Notes: a model not told the origin generated them from the sequence alone. 64,000 nucleotides of DNA from Ruminococcaceae bacterium R-25 (GCA_003149065.1 QGFZ01000001.1:1-64000), one strand, 5' to 3'. Shown: positions 10,615 to 19,165, numbered from the stretch's first letter. Translations and numbers: made by a program.

Positions 10615-12990
10615 ATGGACAAGACATTATTGCTTACCAAATCGAACCTCAGGAAAAACAGAGGTACGTCAGTTGGACTGTTCCTTCTGATGTTTATCGC
10701 AACCCTTTTGATCGGTGTGTCATTGATGATATTTTTCGATGCACTCCCGACAGCAAGATCAGAAGCTGAACGTCTTAATGCCGGCGACGGATACATCATG
10801 GTCAGAAACGGAATAAGTGATATCACTGATGAGAAGATCGAAGAGCTGATCAAGGATGATACCGATAACTATTTTGTATACAAGAATCTCCAGTTCGGTG
10901 CTGTCCCGCTTCCGTTCGGATCCGGCGATGTATCAATCGATATCGCGCTCTGTGACAGCAGTGCATTTAACAGACAGATGGACAAGATGGAAGTGATCAT
11001 GGAAGATACATCTGTTACAGGTGATTATATCTATCTTCCTTATCAGTTCTATTCCGGCGGCGGTATTAAGCTGAATGATAAATTCGAGTTTTCCGTCGAA
11101 GGTGTCAAATACAGTTTTACCGTAAAGGGCTTTACGGCATTAACATACGGCGGATGCAACAATACAGCTTTGTTCTCCTTTGTAGTTGATGACGATACCT
11201 ATAACGAGATCCTGGAAAGAAACGGTGAGACAGCAGAAGGCCTCATTATCGTATATGATCTGAAGGAAGGCGTCAGCAACGGCGAATTCAAGATCAGGAA
11301 CAGAAACGAACTGCTTAAGATCAATCCCAAAGCAATTACAACAGGTTATGATATTGATACAGTTATCAGTTCAAGAACATTTATCGGTCTTATCCTCGCC
11401 GTATCATTTCTTGTAATCACATCACTGGTTGTTGCAGCAGTTGCAATGATGCTCGCAAACTGCATCTCCAACTACATCAAAGAGAACATGAAGACTTTAG
11501 GCGCTCTTAAGGCGATCGGATATACGGGAAAAGACATCAAGGGTTCACTTGTTTTCTGGTTCTTCATCCTTTCTGTTTTGGGAAGTGCAGCAGGAATTGC
11601 AGCAGCATATCTGATCATGCCTGTTTTCGCTGAAATCGTAGTCGGTCAGATGGGTTTCCCTTATCAGGTTTCATTCAATCTTCTGGCTACAGTGATTCCG
11701 GTAACATTCATTATCGTATTTACCTTTATCGTTACAGCTGCCTGCGCTTCCAAGGTATCGAAGATCCATCCGATCCTGGCACTGAGAGAAGGTATCGAAT
11801 CACACAATTTCAAGAAGAATCATATAGCTCTTGATAAGACATCTTTAAGCCTTAACGCAAGCCTTGCGATGAAGACATTTTTCGGCAACATGAAGCAGAA
11901 CGTGATCACATTCATCGTAACCGGATTCATGATCTTCACATGCGTTATCTCGCTTCTTATGTATGAGAACTTCAGCCGTCATCCGAAGCTGGAGATCCTC
12001 ATGACTGAAATGTGTTCAGGCGTCGTTACGTTCGACAATGGCACTGCTGATGAGGGACTTGAATATCTCGAATCCAGATCTGATATCAAGAACATCAGAA
12101 AGATCATCAACACGAATTTCTACTATGAGGAGAAGGAAAGCCTTTTCACATACATCGTTGATGATATGTCGAAAATGAACAACCAGGATCTGTGCTATAA
12201 AGGAAGACTGCCCCAGTACGACAACGAAGTTGCTGTAAGCGGTGCGTTCGCAAAAGTATACGGATTTGATGTCGGCGATGAGATCAAGCTTACCCTCGGT
12301 GAGAATTCATACTCTTACCTGATAACTGGTTATATTCAGACAACGAATAACAACGGACGCGAAGCTATCTTCACTTTCGATGCAGCTGAACGCATCATGG
12401 ATATGGATCACATTCCTGCATGGTACTGGTTCGATCTTAAGGAAGAATCCGGTGATTCAAAGGAAAACAAGGAAGCAACCGACAAGGTCATTGACGAATG
12501 CAAAGACAAGTATGGCGAGCATATCGTAAACACGATGAATTTCTACGAGATCCTTGAAGGCAGCATGACTACATTCAAGAGTATCTCTGCAACGATGCTC
12601 ATCGTTATGTGCACGATATCCGTAGTGGTCATTGCCTTGATATTGTTCCTTCTCATCAAGTCCCTCGTTTACCACAAGCGTAAGGACTACGGAATCTTAA
12701 AGGCTTTAGGCTACACATCAGGAAGCCTCATGCTCCAGACAGCATTAAGCTTCATGCCTGCGGTAATTGCATCTGTGATCGTCTTCTCAGTCGCATCCTA
12801 CTATCTGGCAAATCCTTACATGTCTACATTCATGCACATGTTCGGACTGGTTAAGTGCAATTTTGATATCCCTGTTCCGGGCGTAGTAATAATCGCATCA
12901 GGACTTGCAATCGTATCTTTCTTCCTTGCTCTCCTGCAGACAAGAAGGATCAAGAAGATCGAAGCATACAACATGCTCGTAGCTGAATAA
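10615..12990 (+). CDS. ABC exporter permease with two FtsX-like domains
   Basis: A 791-residue permease. An N-terminal helix (about 15-40) is followed by a large extracellular region (about 45-250). The first FtsX domain (about 255-390) has the typical ALKAIGYTGKDI coupling motif after the first helix. A fifth helix near 430-450 leads into a second extracellular region. The C-terminal FtsX domain (about 650-790) contains GILKALGYTSGSL. Two FtsX domains in one chain, with one partner ATPase, suggest that the complex contains a single large permease or a dimer of it. The operon position downstream of a two-component system implies inducible expression. Confidence 0.93.
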   Translation: MDKTLLLTKSNLRKNRGTSVGLFLLMFIATLLIGVSLMIFFDALPTARSEAERLNAGDGYIMVRNGISDITDEKIEELIKDDTDNYFVYKNLQFGAVPLPFGSGDVSIDIALCDSSAFNRQMDKMEVIMEDTSVTGDYIYLPYQFYSGGGIKLNDKFEFSVEGVKYSFTVKGFTALTYGGCNNTALFSFVVDDDTYNEILERNGETAEGLIIVYDLKEGVSNGEFKIRNRNELLKINPKAITTGYDIDTVISSRTFIGLILAVSFLVITSLVVAAVAMMLANCISNYIKENMKTLGALKAIGYTGKDIKGSLVFWFFILSVLGSAAGIAAAYLIMPVFAEIVVGQMGFPYQVSFNLLATVIPVTFIIVFTFIVTAACASKVSKIHPILALREGIESHNFKKNHIALDKTSLSLNASLAMKTFFGNMKQNVITFIVTGFMIFTCVISLLMYENFSRHPKLEILMTEMCSGVVTFDNGTADEGLEYLESRSDIKNIRKIINTNFYYEEKESLFTYIVDDMSKMNNQDLCYKGRLPQYDNEVAVSGAFAKVYGFDVGDEIKLTLGENSYSYLITGYIQTTNNNGREAIFTFDAAERIMDMDHIPAWYWFDLKEESGDSKENKEATDKVIDECKDKYGEHIVNTMNFYEILEGSMTTFKSISATMLIVMCTISVVVIALILFLLIKSLVYHKRKDYGILKALGYTSGSLMLQTALSFMPAVIASVIVFSVASYYLANPYMSTFMHMFGLVKCNFDIPVPGVVIIASGLAIVSFFLALLQTRRIKKIEAYNMLVAE

Positions 12991-13023
12991 ACGAATAACA
13001 GGGAATAGATTGAGTTTGTTGAA

Positions 13024-13056
13024 GGAGCCGTCCATAATGGGCGGCCCCTTAATTTT
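13024..13056 (+). terminator. Intrinsic terminator after the ABC exporter
   Basis: The stem GGAGCCGTCCA / TGGGCGGCCCC (one mismatch, one wobble) with loop TAA is followed by TTAATTTT. It closes the two-component/exporter operon. Confidence 0.8.
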
Positions 13057-13158
13057 CGCTTGTGTTAGAATCATTAAAACCAAATGTTAATTTGCGTTGC
13101 TTGTGTCCGGCGCGCCATAAAGCTATAACCGGAGCATAAGCAATGGAGGTTTTGCAAT

Positions 13159-13884
13159 ATGCTTAGCGACAACATAAAGAACTTAAGAAAACAGAAAGGC
13201 TATACGCAGGAGACCCTTGCGCAGGCTTTAAATATCGTCAGACAGACTGTATCAAAATGGGAGAAGGGATATTCGGTACCTGACGCCGATATGCTCGAGA
13301 AACTGTCGGAGGTTTTGGAAGTACCGGTAAGCGATCTCCTTGGCAAGCCCTCAGAAGCTGCTGAGCAAGCCTCAGAGCTCGAGAAGATCTCGGCGCAGCT
13401 TGCAATACTTAATGAGCAGATGGCGCGCGAGATGGCCAGACGTAAGCGCAACCGTAAGATCAAGATAATTATTGCCTCAGTCATCTTTGGTCTGCTTTTT
13501 ATCTTTGTTGCTTCTATTCTGATAACGCATCCTGTCTCCAGCAGTATTATGTCAGGCGATGCATCCAACGTCAGAGTATTAGAACGCCAGTCTTCTTTAT
13601 ATTCACAGGAAGAAATAGAAAGTGCGATCGAAGTTATCAAGCGTGATTTCGAGAATGACTGGAACGGATGCACTCTTAATACCATTTACTATGCAGGCGA
13701 TGAAGTCTGTGCTGATGAGACGCGCGAAAGAGGTGTTAAGACCATAGTGCTGATGTCGGATTTTACTACCGGCAATTATGATTTCGGCAGTCTTAATTCA
13801 AATTACACATATACTAACTGGAACTGGATCCTGATCGAGAATGAGCACGGCCGCTGGGAACATATCGACCACGGTTATGGCTGA
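13159..13884 (+). CDS. XRE-family HTH protein with a membrane anchor
   Basis: A 241-residue protein. An N-terminal helix-turn-helix of the XRE/Cro type (residues about 3-60) reads LRKQKGYTQETLAQALNI then RQTVSKWEKGYSVPD, a standard signature. A coiled-coil-prone basic segment follows (about 70-100). One transmembrane helix (about 103-123) leads to an external domain of about 115 residues without a known motif. The architecture suggests a membrane-tethered transcription factor or sensor. The start has GGAGG 14 bases upstream. The last 10 bases overlap the end of the convergent reverse transcriptase gene. Confidence 0.9.
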   Translation: MLSDNIKNLRKQKGYTQETLAQALNIVRQTVSKWEKGYSVPDADMLEKLSEVLEVPVSDLLGKPSEAAEQASELEKISAQLAILNEQMAREMARRKRNRKIKIIIASVIFGLLFIFVASILITHPVSSSIMSGDASNVRVLERQSSLYSQEEIESAIEVIKRDFENDWNGCTLNTIYYAGDEVCADETRERGVKTIVLMSDFTTGNYDFGSLNSNYTYTNWNWILIENEHGRWEHIDHGYG

Positions 13885-15086
13885 TAGTACTCGTTTACAA
13901 GACTCCTGTAACCTAATACTTTCAAGTCTTCGTATCTTACGTTGAAGCGCGCCTTTGTGTGCTTTCCGCTTATCAGGAATCTAAGAAGATCCTGCGCGTA
14001 AAGATCTATCTCGTGGAGGCTTCTCGTAGTCGTGATAACAGGGAAGAACCACAGGCTCCATGTAAGGTCAGAATCTTCATTTACTTCAAGAAGTTTATGG
14101 TTGAAAATGCGGATGAAAGCGGACGCAGCCTTTGTTCCATCCAAGCCCTCTCTGTGATACCAGCGGTCAAGTGCTCTGGCTTTCCTTCTCATCTTCTGCT
14201 TGAGCTTTATGACCGATGCCGGCGCGATATCGATATCGCCGTTCTTGACCTGGACGCCCAGGAATGTGAATCCGTCTTCAGGCGTGGCTGTGACTTCCTT
14301 AGCAGGATTGACCGTGAGGCCCTTGCTTTTCAGGTGTTCCAGGATGGTGTCCTTATATGTTTGTAATTCTTCTTCAGTGTTCGCGAAAACAATGATGTCA
14401 TCCAAATATCTTGCATATAAAACGCCCAGTTCTTTGAAGTGTTCATCGAGTTCTTTCAGGTAGAGATTTGCATAGAATGAAGCAATCGGCGTGCCTGCCA
14501 TAATGCCTTTCTGCTCGGTGATCATGACTTCTCCGGATTTGACTCTTTCTTCCTTTAAGAGAGCCTTCATGAAGGCGAGAAGCTTATCATCATCGGTGAC
14601 CGTTTTATCTAAAGCATCGCACATCTTATCGACCGGGATCGAATTGAAATAATCGCTTACATCGATCTTATATGAATACATGTTCCTGATGTTTTTGGTG
14701 TGGAAGATAGCCATGATCGCATCCTTTGCACACACGCCCGGACGGAATGAATAAAGGCTGCTGGTGTAGATGTGATCGTATTTTCGAAGCGTCAGATAAG
14801 TCAGTAGCTTTAAGAGCATGTTGAAGTTATAAGGATACTTATAGACGGTGCGCTTTTTTCGCGAACTCATCTTGCTGATTATCGACTTGGCGGGGATGGG
14901 GAGATCTGTAAGCGTTCTGACCTGTTGTTCATATTCCATGTAAGCTTCGCTGTCGATGAATTCGCGGAGCTCTTTCTTGAAGCGCTTAGAACATCTAAGC
15001 CCGTCCTTATATTCATAGAATCTTTCCCAGCTGCTCTTGTCGAAGAGCTTGTCGATCAGTGACACAAAAATACCCTCGTTCTCCAT
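13875..15086 (-). CDS. Stand-alone reverse transcriptase
   Basis: A 403-residue reverse transcriptase. Palm motifs are present: the RT-2-like LYSFRPG (about 111-117), motif A with D142 (YKIDVSDYFNSI), motif B (KGIMAGTPIASFYANLYL), motif C YLDD (227-230, with Leu in place of the usual Ala) and motif D/E (GLTVNPAKE, FTFLGVQV). The C-terminal part (about 290-403) is helical and basic, ending KVLGYRSLVNEYY. It could serve as a thumb. No HNH endonuclease or maturase zinc motif is visible, and no group II intron RNA domains V/VI were recognised. It is neither obviously a retron nor a DGR enzyme. A nested inverted-repeat structure lies about 80 bases upstream on the same transcript side. The SD before the ATG is weak. 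A phage-defence or RNA-templated role is possible. Confidence 0.9.
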   Translation of the reverse strand: MENEGIFVSLIDKLFDKSSWERFYEYKDGLRCSKRFKKELREFIDSEAYMEYEQQVRTLTDLPIPAKSIISKMSSRKKRTVYKYPYNFNMLLKLLTYLTLRKYDHIYTSSLYSFRPGVCAKDAIMAIFHTKNIRNMYSYKIDVSDYFNSIPVDKMCDALDKTVTDDDKLLAFMKALLKEERVKSGEVMITEQKGIMAGTPIASFYANLYLKELDEHFKELGVLYARYLDDIIVFANTEEELQTYKDTILEHLKSKGLTVNPAKEVTATPEDGFTFLGVQVKNGDIDIAPASVIKLKQKMRRKARALDRWYHREGLDGTKAASAFIRIFNHKLLEVNEDSDLTWSLWFFPVITTTRSLHEIDLYAQDLLRFLISGKHTKARFNVRYEDLKVLGYRSLVNEYYQP

Positions 15087-15100
15087 TCTCTGTGGGTAAA

Positions 15101-15154
15101 TTGTACCACTTGGAGAGGATCGACGCCTATTTTGGGTATAGTTGTACCACTTGG
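15101..15154. repeat. Direct repeat pair TTGTACCACTTGG (left side)
   Basis: The 13-bp sequence TTGTACCACTTGG occurs at 15101 and at 15142, 41 bp apart. Both copies are followed by (G)GAG...CGAC. Related copies occur in the same orientation on the other side of the nuclease gene, at 16211 and 16232. They could be recombination or integration repeats bounding the inserted segment, or binding sites of a regulator. Confidence 0.7.
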
Positions 15155-15163
15155 GAGTGTTCG

Positions 15164-15255
15164 ACTATCGCATAGTGCCTTAAAAAAGGCCAATAATTAT
15201 ATAAAATGGCGTTTTTATATAATTATTGCTCTAAAAAAAGGTCCCATGCGATAGT
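15164..15255 (-). ncRNA. Nested inverted-repeat element upstream of the reverse transcriptase (candidate ncRNA)
   Basis: Outer arms ACTATCGCAT (15164-15173) and ATGCGATAGT (15246-15255) are perfectly complementary. They enclose a perfect 16-bp inner hairpin, CAATAATTATATAAAA (15191-15206) with its complement (15213-15228), and loop TGGCGT. Between outer and inner stems lie A/T runs and a small GCCTT/AAGGC hairpin. It is 78 bases upstream of the reverse transcriptase start. On the minus strand the order is therefore structured RNA, then RT, as in retrons and other RT systems with a dedicated template RNA. It might instead be a bidirectional terminator or a small palindromic element. Expression is not known. 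Confidence 0.5.
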
Positions 15256-15302
15256 AACGAGGAATAAGACGCTTTAAAAGGAGCTCATGAAATAGTGAAA
15301 AA

Positions 15303-15316
15303 TGAGACTAGTCTCA
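15303..15316. promoter_or_regulatory. 14-bp palindrome TGAGACTAGTCTCA
   Basis: A perfect palindrome about 95 bases before the nuclease-like gene. A further GTCTCAA half-site follows at about 15331. It may be an operator for the 15410 gene. No promoter could be assigned with confidence. Confidence 0.4.
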
Positions 15317-15409
15317 ATTACACCCTAAAAGTCTCAACTTGCTCCAAATCTATATCATTACAGTGCCCACGATTCTATAATTTTCAAAAATAATCGGAGG
15401 TTGCTTAAT

Positions 15410-16198
15410 ATGGCTAAAGCAGTTCGAAATGTATTAAGAGATCGATACGATTTAATAACTAAAACAATAGAAAATATAGAGAAGAAATTGAAGGCATTAC
15501 CTGCTGGCTGGATTAATATCAGACATCAAAATGGGAAAGCCTATTATTACTATGCCAATGCAAAGTCTAAAGAAAGGTTTCTAACTATAAAAGATAAAGA
15601 ACTCATTAAGCAACTTCTGCAGAAGCGCTATCTTAAAGAAGTTTTAAAAGCTGCTAAAAACGAGTTGTTGGCGCTCTCGAAAATGTTGAACATCTATCCG
15701 GCAGATCTGCCGGAAGAGATGTTCGAGAAACTGCCTGAGGAACTTAGGTCGGGTGTTGAGCCGATCATTCTTGGCAACGAGCAGGATGCGCGTGAATGGA
15801 TGGAGGAACCATATGTTGGGAAGCCGTTTAAGGATGATGCTCCGGTGTATATGACGATAAAGGGGGAGCGCGTCAGATCGAAGTCTGAGGTAATGCTTGC
15901 GGACAGGTTATTTTTCAGGGGAGTGCCGTATAAATATGAATGTCCGATCATGATCGATGGGGTAGTGATCCATCCTGATTTTTCGATGAAGAGAATGAGC
16001 GATAACAAGATCATCTATCATGAGCATTGCGGAAAGATGGATGACCCTGAATATTATAGTGATCTGGTGGAAAGAATAAATCTGTATAACCAGGCGGGAA
16101 TTATGCAGGGCGACCGGCTGACGTTTTCTTTCGAGACTTCGGACAAACCTTTGGACATAAGAGTCATTGACCGTTTGATAGACGAATTCTTTAAGTGA
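15410..16198 (+). CDS. PD-(D/E)XK-like nuclease-family protein
   Basis: A 262-residue protein of unknown role. The C-terminal half (about 150-262) has a nuclease-like residue pattern: ERVRSKSEVMLAD with E160, a strand ending YECPI with E177, HPDF with D190, and IIYHEHCG with E205, then FSFETSDKPLD. This E...D-x(n)-E layout resembles PD-(D/E)XK folds, but catalytic assignment is inferred. The N-terminal part (1-90) is helical and basic. A related gene occurs at 63452-64000. The ATG at 15410 is chosen because CGGAGG lies 10-12 bases upstream; an in-frame TTG at 15401 is too close. The first roughly 250 bases are visibly more A/T-rich than the rest, hinting at a chimeric or transferred origin. 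Direct repeats flank it. Confidence 0.85.
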   Translation: MAKAVRNVLRDRYDLITKTIENIEKKLKALPAGWINIRHQNGKAYYYYANAKSKERFLTIKDKELIKQLLQKRYLKEVLKAAKNELLALSKMLNIYPADLPEEMFEKLPEELRSGVEPIILGNEQDAREWMEEPYVGKPFKDDAPVYMTIKGERVRSKSEVMLADRLFFRGVPYKYECPIMIDGVVIHPDFSMKRMSDNKIIYHEHCGKMDDPEYYSDLVERINLYNQAGIMQGDRLTFSFETSDKPLDIRVIDRLIDEFFK

Positions 16199-16210
16199 GA
16201 ACAAGCTGTT

Positions 16211-16244
16211 GTGTACCACTTGCTCCCTCACTTGTACCGCTTGG
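16211..16244. repeat. Direct repeat pair GTACCRCTTG (right side)
   Basis: GTGTACCACTTG (16211-16222) and TTGTACCGCTTGG (16232-16244) match the two copies at 15101 and 15142 in sequence and orientation. Together the four copies bracket the candidate RNA element and the nuclease-like gene. Confidence 0.6.
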
Positions 16245-16313
16245 TCCTAAAAGCATTGAGCGCCGAAACAGGGCCCGATAGAATGACCTCAAAACCTAAG
16301 GAGGTACAGGAAA

Positions 16314-16901
16314 ATGACAGACATTACCAACATCAATGTTAGAACTGAGAATAACTACAGTGAACTTAAGAGAGAGGCGATGATCCTCCAGAAAAAGGGA
16401 CTGCCGTTCATGATGGCATCGGTCGTTATCTGGACAGCAGTTACGATCGTAAGGACACTTCCGGTAGATATCATGACGAAGAATCTTTATACATTCTATT
16501 GCCCGGGACTGCTTATCCCGTGTGTGATCATCTTTTCGCTCATCATAGGCGCAAAACCTTTTTCAAAGAGGAATAATCCTTTTAATAAACTGGGCTTGAT
16601 CAACACCATGAATCAGATGCTTTATCTCTTGATCGTCATGTGGGCATTTAATCAGAAGCCTGAAGCGATGCTGATGCTTTTCGCGATGGTGTTCGGAGCA
16701 CATCTCTTGCCATTCGCATGGCTCTATGAGAGTAAGACTTATCTTGTTACATCGATCGTTACTACACTTGGATCTTTGCTCATATCGATCTTTGCACCTG
16801 AATTATATATAGGCATCTTCATGATCGTATGCCAGATCGTGATGTCGGTTTTGCTCCTGATTGAATGCAGAAAACTTGATCGCGAAAATGTAAGAGGATG
16901 A
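16314..16901 (+). CDS. DUF7010-like integral membrane protein
   Basis: A 195-residue membrane protein. After a charged N-terminus come about five hydrophobic helices (roughly 28-48, 62-82, 98-115, 120-140 and 148-185). The opening pattern LQKKGLPFMMASVVIWTAVT fits the DUF7010 family of uncharacterised Firmicute membrane proteins, by memory rather than by search. It has a strong RBS (AAGGAGG). It is followed 42 bases later by a LytTR regulator and a DUF3021-like protein, so all three may form one operon. Function unknown. Confidence 0.82.
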   Translation: MTDITNINVRTENNYSELKREAMILQKKGLPFMMASVVIWTAVTIVRTLPVDIMTKNLYTFYCPGLLIPCVIIFSLIIGAKPFSKRNNPFNKLGLINTMNQMLYLLIVMWAFNQKPEAMLMLFAMVFGAHLLPFAWLYESKTYLVTSIVTTLGSLLISIFAPELYIGIFMIVCQIVMSVLLLIECRKLDRENVRG

Positions 16902-16942
16902 ATTATAATGATTCCAAATATCGGGGTAAATAGGAGTCGCAA

Positions 16943-17383
16943 ATGAGGGTTTCGATCAAGAAAGACATTGAGTCAGGCACGGCAGTGGAGATCCACTGCC
17001 GTGAAATCACTCCGGAAACTGAAAGACTTGAGCGCTATATTAAAAGATTCGACGAGCACATAATCGGCACTGCAAACGGCCAGGCTCATCAGATCGCATT
17101 AGAGCAGATCCTTTACATCGAAGCAGTTGATAAGAAGACTTTCCTCTATACGGCAGGGAACGTCTATGAGACGGAAAAGAGGCTTTATGAGCTTGAGGAG
17201 ATGCTCGATGAGAAGACTTATTTCAGATGCTCGAAATCAGTGATCGTAAACCTCAATAAGATAACAAAGCTTAAGCCTGAAGTTACCAGAAACATTCTTG
17301 CGACACTTACGAACGGGGAAGTAGTGGTGATCTCGAGAAGAAACGTTAAGGCGCTTAAGTCTTTGATAGGTTTGGAAGGATAA
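16943..17383 (+). CDS. LytTR-family DNA-binding regulator
   Basis: A 146-residue regulator. The C-terminal about 100 residues form a LytTR domain, with IALEQILYIEAVDKKTFLY, the FRCSKSVIVNLNKI core and VVISRRNVKALK. The N-terminal 45 residues are a short basic/acidic extension with no receiver domain, so it is not a phosphorylation-controlled regulator. It is followed after 4 bases by a DUF3021-like membrane protein. The LytTR-DUF3021 pair is a recurrent two-gene module in Firmicutes, in which the membrane partner is thought to control the regulator. Confidence 0.92.
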   Translation: MRVSIKKDIESGTAVEIHCREITPETERLERYIKRFDEHIIGTANGQAHQIALEQILYIEAVDKKTFLYTAGNVYETEKRLYELEEMLDEKTYFRCSKSVIVNLNKITKLKPEVTRNILATLTNGEVVVISRRNVKALKSLIGLEG

Positions 17384-17387
17384 TGAT

Positions 17388-17834
17388 ATGGAAAATATAA
17401 AGAATCTGTTTGTTTATTTCAGAAATGCTCTGGCTTTTTCTTATTCTTGGCTCGTAGTGTGCGCGATGCTGATCAGCCTTGCCGGCGGCGGTGTAAATCT
17501 CAATACGTTAATGCTGGTAAAGATCCTAGTGCTTTGCGCGTGGGGTTCGGCGTGTTTTGTTTTCGCGTTTTTCACGAAGCTCATGAAAAAGAAGGGTTTC
17601 GTATTTGACCTTACAGTGTTCTTCCTGACGTTCATTCCTGTCGAGATCCTGATGTTTTACTGGATGAATATCTTCTCGGGCGCAGGCACGATGAAGCTCT
17701 GGATAATCCTCGGCATATTTGTCCTAATTTGCTATGCGACCTGTATCCTGATCGATGTGTTTGTCATGAAAAAGCGTGCGAAAGAGTATACCCGTAAGCT
17801 CTTGGAATATAATGCGAAAAAATCAGGAAATTAA
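17388..17834 (+). CDS. DUF3021-like membrane protein
   Basis: A 148-residue protein with four hydrophobic helices (about 15-35, 43-62, 70-95 and 105-128) and a basic C-terminal tail KKRAKEYTRKLLEY. Size, four-helix layout and position four bases after a LytTR gene fit the DUF3021 family. The partner regulator probably recognises its own promoter upstream of 16314. The function of the pair is not established. Confidence 0.85.
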   Translation: MENIKNLFVYFRNALAFSYSWLVVCAMLISLAGGGVNLNTLMLVKILVLCAWGSACFVFAFFTKLMKKKGFVFDLTVFFLTFIPVEILMFYWMNIFSGAGTMKLWIILGIFVLICYATCILIDVFVMKKRAKEYTRKLLEYNAKKSGN

Positions 17835-17941
17835 GAAATAGCAAAAATGGTATATCTTTTAGCAATAAAGGTTTTACAAATGCACCCTATAAATGTTACT
17901 ATCAAAGATACGAACAACTCTAGAAGTAAACAGAGGTGCCT

Positions 17942-18925
17942 ATGAAAAAGAACGAGCGTAAAGACCTTGTTACCAACATCTACACAGCTGATCCTTCCGC
18001 ACACGTATTCAACGGAAAGATCTACATTTATCCTTCACATGACGAAGACCTGGACATCCCTGAGGATGACGATGGTGAGCAGTATGTCATGAAGGATTAT
18101 CACATCCTTTCCATGGACAGTCTTGACAGCGAGTGCGTTGACAACGGCGTAGCTATCAGCGAAGACGATATTCCGTGGGTTTCAAGACAGCTCTGGGCTC
18201 CTGACGCAGTTTATACTAACGGCAAGTATTATCTTGTTTTCCCTGCAAAGGACAAGGACGATATCTTCAGAATCGGCGTTGCTGAGTCTGATTCACCTGT
18301 AGGCCCTTTCAAGCCTCAGGAAAATTACATTCAGGGAAGCTACAGCATTGACCCTGCAGTCCTCTTAGACGATGACGGCAAGATCTGGTGCTATAACGGC
18401 GGTCTCTGGGGCGGCCAGCTCGAGATGTGGCAGTCCGGTTCATTCAATCCCAATGAGCACCGTCCTGAAGGCGATGAGAAGGCATTAGGACCGATCGTTG
18501 CACAGTTCAAGCCTGACATGACAGGCTATGTTGCACCTCCTAAGATGATCACTATCCTCGACGAAAACGGCGAGCCTATCAAGGCAGGCGATGAGGACAG
18601 AAGATACTTCGAAGATCCCTGGATGCACAAGTTCAACGGCAAGTATTATTTCTCATACTCAACAGGCACAACACACTACCTCTGCTATGCAGAAGGCACT
18701 TCACCTGAAGGTCCTTTCACATACAAGGGAAGGATCATGGAGCCTGTTATCGGCTGGACAACACATCACTCCATCGTTAATATCGACGGCGAGTGGTACC
18801 TCTTCTATCACGATGCAAAGAGATCCGGCGGCTGCTCACACAAGAGAAGCGTTAAGTTCACAAAGCTCAACATCGCTGAAGACGGCACGATCGAAAAGAT
18901 CTATCCTTACGATCACGAAGCCTGA
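17942..18925 (+). CDS. Glycoside hydrolase family 43 (xylosidase/arabinofuranosidase type), cytoplasmic
   Basis: A 327-residue five-bladed beta-propeller glycosidase. GH43 residues are recognisable: the catalytic base D17 (TADPSAHVFNGKIYIYPS), the pKa-modulating D137 (SIDPAVLLDDDG) and the general acid E224 (YFEDPWMHKFNGKYYFSYS). WAPDAVYTNGKYYLVF is a typical second blade. It has no signal peptide, so it acts on imported oligosaccharides from xylan or arabinan. Substrate cannot be fixed from sequence. The ATG at 17942 is preferred to an in-frame GTG at 17936. It is a single gene with its own terminator, about 10 kb from the pentose gene cluster it likely supports. Confidence 0.92.
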   Translation: MKKNERKDLVTNIYTADPSAHVFNGKIYIYPSHDEDLDIPEDDDGEQYVMKDYHILSMDSLDSECVDNGVAISEDDIPWVSRQLWAPDAVYTNGKYYLVFPAKDKDDIFRIGVAESDSPVGPFKPQENYIQGSYSIDPAVLLDDDGKIWCYNGGLWGGQLEMWQSGSFNPNEHRPEGDEKALGPIVAQFKPDMTGYVAPPKMITILDENGEPIKAGDEDRRYFEDPWMHKFNGKYYFSYSTGTTHYLCYAEGTSPEGPFTYKGRIMEPVIGWTTHHSIVNIDGEWYLFYHDAKRSGGCSHKRSVKFTKLNIAEDGTIEKIYPYDHEA

Positions 18926-18947
18926 TAAGAAACCAATTAAATATACA

Positions 18948-18977
18948 AGGGCATCTCTTATGAGGTGCCCTTTTTGT
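18948..18977 (+). terminator. Intrinsic terminator after the GH43 gene
   Basis: The stem AGGGCATCTC / GAGGTGCCCT with loop TTAT is followed by TTTTTGTTT. Confidence 0.9.
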
Positions 18978-18990
18978 TTGCAAAATATAA

Positions 18991-19119
18991 GCAGAAAGAG
19001 AAATCATTAAATTCAAGAAAATTCTTGAATGTACAGGATCGTACACGGATCGGCTGCCTGCGAAGCCTGATATGAACCGTGCCGGACCCGCCACAGGCGC
19101 ATAAGCGTTCTCTTTCTGC
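18991..19119. ncRNA. Candidate structured RNA with a long closing stem and internal hairpins
   Basis: A perfect 12-bp stem, GCAGAAAGAGAA (18991) / TTCTCTTTCTGC (19108-19119), encloses four smaller pairings. These are ATTCAAG/CTTGAAT (19011-19030), TGTAC/GTACA (19030-19045), CACGG/CCGTG (19044-19081, with an inner GGCT/AGCC) and CGCC/GGCG (19089-19099). Such a multi-branched fold fills the gap between two convergent genes. The strand is not determined and no known family was recognised. A chance set of small stems inside one long repeat remains possible. Confidence 0.4.
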
Positions 19120-19141
19120 TATGGAATATTATACTCGCGGG

Positions 19142-19165
19142 CTGATTCAAATCAAATTGAATCAG
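19142..19165 (-). terminator. Hairpin at the 3' end of the surface-protein gene
   Basis: A 9-bp perfect stem, CTGATTCAA / TTGAATCAG, overlaps the minus-strand stop codon. No T run follows on the minus strand, so termination is uncertain. Confidence 0.4.

Noticed and set aside
13875-15255. Group II intron
   Set aside because: The RT has no maturase zinc or HNH domain, and no domain V/VI-like RNA motif was recognised around it.
18991-19119. SRP RNA, 6S RNA or tRNA in the GH43/surface-protein gap
   Set aside because: Neither the SRP GGAA-tetraloop core with AGCAG nor a central 6S bubble could be fitted, and no cloverleaf was found.
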